DNA from: Actinomycetes bacterium
GTDB lineage: Bacteria > Actinomycetota > Acidimicrobiia > Acidimicrobiales > Palsa-688
Direction: 5' to 3'
DNA: 5,617 bases
NCBI GenBank assembly: GCA_021796905.1
Contig: JAKABK010000154.1
Location: forward strand, 1-5,617
Positions 4,636 to 5,617 of the stretch are shown in pieces. The stretch's first letter is position 1, and every line of letters begins with the position of its first letter. The notes beneath the pieces are model-generated. The model did not search any database, was not told the origin of the DNA, and worked only from the letters and a program-made list of their open reading frames with translations. The position numbers and the translations under genes were made by a program.

Positions 4636-5617
4636 CTACTCCTCGGGGGCGACGAGGGCGTCCACGAACTCGACCGGGTCGAAGGCGATCAGGTCCTCGG
4701 CGGACTCCCCGACGCCGACCAGCTTCACCGGTATCCCGAGCTCGGTCTGGACCGCCAGGGCGATGCCCCCCTTCGCGGTCCCGTCGAGCTTGGTCAGCAC
4801 CACCCCGGTCACGCCCACCGCCTCGGCGAAGAGCTTCGCCTGGGTGAGGCCGTTCTGCCCGGTCGTGGCGTCGAGGACGAGCAGCGCCTCGGTGACCTTC
4901 CCCGGAGGGCGTTCGGCGACCCGGCGCACCTTCTTGAGCTCCTCCATCAGGTTCACCTTGTTGTGGAGCCGTCCGGCGGTGTCTGCGAGCACCAGGTCAG
5001 CCCCCTTGGCCGCGGCGTGCTGGACGGCGTCGAAGATCACCGCTCCGGGGTCCCCGCCCTCGTTGCCTCTCACGATCTCCACCCCGGCACGCTCCGCCCA
5101 GCTCGCCAGCTGGTCGGCGGCCGCCGCCCGGAAGGTGTCGCCGGCAGCGACGACCACCTGGCGTCCCTCCGCGCGTTGGCGGTGGGCGAGCTTGCCGATG
5201 GTGGTGGTCTTGCCGACCCCGTTGACCCCGACCATCAACCACACGTTGGTGGCTCCCGGCTCGAAGCTCAGGCTGCGGTCGGCGTCGAGACGGGAGACCA
5301 GGTCGTTGCGCAGCCTGACGACCAGCTCCTCGGGGCTCGTGACCCCTTCGGCCTTCACCTGGGTCCGCAGGTCGTCGAGGAGCGCCATCGCCGTCTCGGC
5401 CCCGACATCGGCGAGGATCAGTGCCTCCTCGAGCGCCTCCCAGGTCGAATCGTCGATCCGGTCGCGCGAGCGGACCGCGCCGAGGTACCCGCCGAAGAGG
5501 GAGCGGGCCTTACCGAGACGGTCCCGCAGGCGGGGGCGCTCGGCGACCGCCGCTCCCGAGGGGCCCGGCGGGGCGGGCTCGACAGGAGGGGCCGGGGCGG
5601 TCGGAGGGGCCGGGGCG
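4636..5617 (-). CDS. ftsY: Signal recognition particle receptor FtsY, N-terminus beyond the window
   Basis: 326 C-terminal residues are visible; the start lies past the right edge. FtsY is the membrane-associated SRP GTPase that accepts the Ffh-ribosome complex and hands it to the translocon. The first roughly 25 visible residues are a Pro/Ala repeat (APAPPTAPAPP type), the end of the variable A region. The N domain follows from LRDRLGKARSLFGG through EEALILADVG. The G domain shows GVNGVGKTTT (G1, visible residues 130-139), DTFRAAA (160-166), DTAGR (212-216), TKLDGTAKGG (275-284) and GVGESAEDLIAFD near the C-terminus. All catalytic motifs are intact. It ends in APEE with a TAG stop and has no C-terminal extension. 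An internal ATG at 5388 is not the start: the frame continues upstream with conserved N-domain sequence. The gene shares orientation with ffh, but four other genes or candidates lie between them. Confidence 0.97.
   Translation of the reverse strand, partial: APAPPTAPAPPVEPAPPGPSGAAVAERPRLRDRLGKARSLFGGYLGAVRSRDRIDDSTWEALEEALILADVGAETAMALLDDLRTQVKAEGVTSPEELVVRLRNDLVSRLDADRSLSFEPGATNVWLMVGVNGVGKTTTIGKLAHRQRAEGRQVVVAAGDTFRAAAADQLASWAERAGVEIVRGNEGGDPGAVIFDAVQHAAAKGADLVLADTAGRLHNKVNLMEELKKVRRVAERPPGKVTEALLVLDATTGQNGLTQAKLFAEAVGVTGVVLTKLDGTAKGGIALAVQTELGIPVKLVGVGESAEDLIAFDPVEFVDALVAPEE

Overview
The window is very GC-rich, with G or C dominating third codon positions. All five well-supported genes and one shorter probable gene read on the minus strand. 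The gene content (ftsY and ffh in the same orientation), the GC bias and an ffh start without a Shine-Dalgarno sequence suggest a high-GC Actinomycetota chromosome, possibly an Acidimicrobiia-type lineage. That assignment is an inference and was not tested by alignment.

In transcription order (right to left): (1) most of ftsY, the SRP receptor GTPase, with its N-terminus cut by the right edge; (2) a 369-nt stretch with a candidate promoter, a small hairpin, an in-frame 21/24-nt tandem repeat and a doubtful 84-codon ORF; (3) a 64-residue protein with a four-cysteine zinc ribbon; (4) a 157-nt spacer with two hairpins; (5) a tightly coupled three-gene block: a GT4-type glycosyltransferase, an uncharacterised protein resembling (alpha/alpha)-barrel glycosidases, and a GH130 family glycoside phosphorylase/hydrolase; (6) a 130-nt spacer holding a near-perfect 21-bp hairpin and a putative -10 element; (7) the first 29 codons of ffh, the SRP54 GTPase, cut by the left edge.

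The housekeeping part is the co-translational targeting pathway: Ffh binds signal peptides on ribosomes and FtsY receives the complex at the membrane. Between these two genes lies a glycan module whose three genes overlap by four bases at each junction (ATGA), so they are probably translated together. None of the three proteins has an evident signal peptide or membrane segment, so the module probably works in the cytoplasm. One enzyme can make a glycosidic bond and one or two could break or trim it. A plausible role is turnover or metering of an intracellular, perhaps mannose-containing, oligosaccharide, but the substrate cannot be read from the sequence. The plus strand also contains long open frames; these look like shadows of the minus-strand genes.
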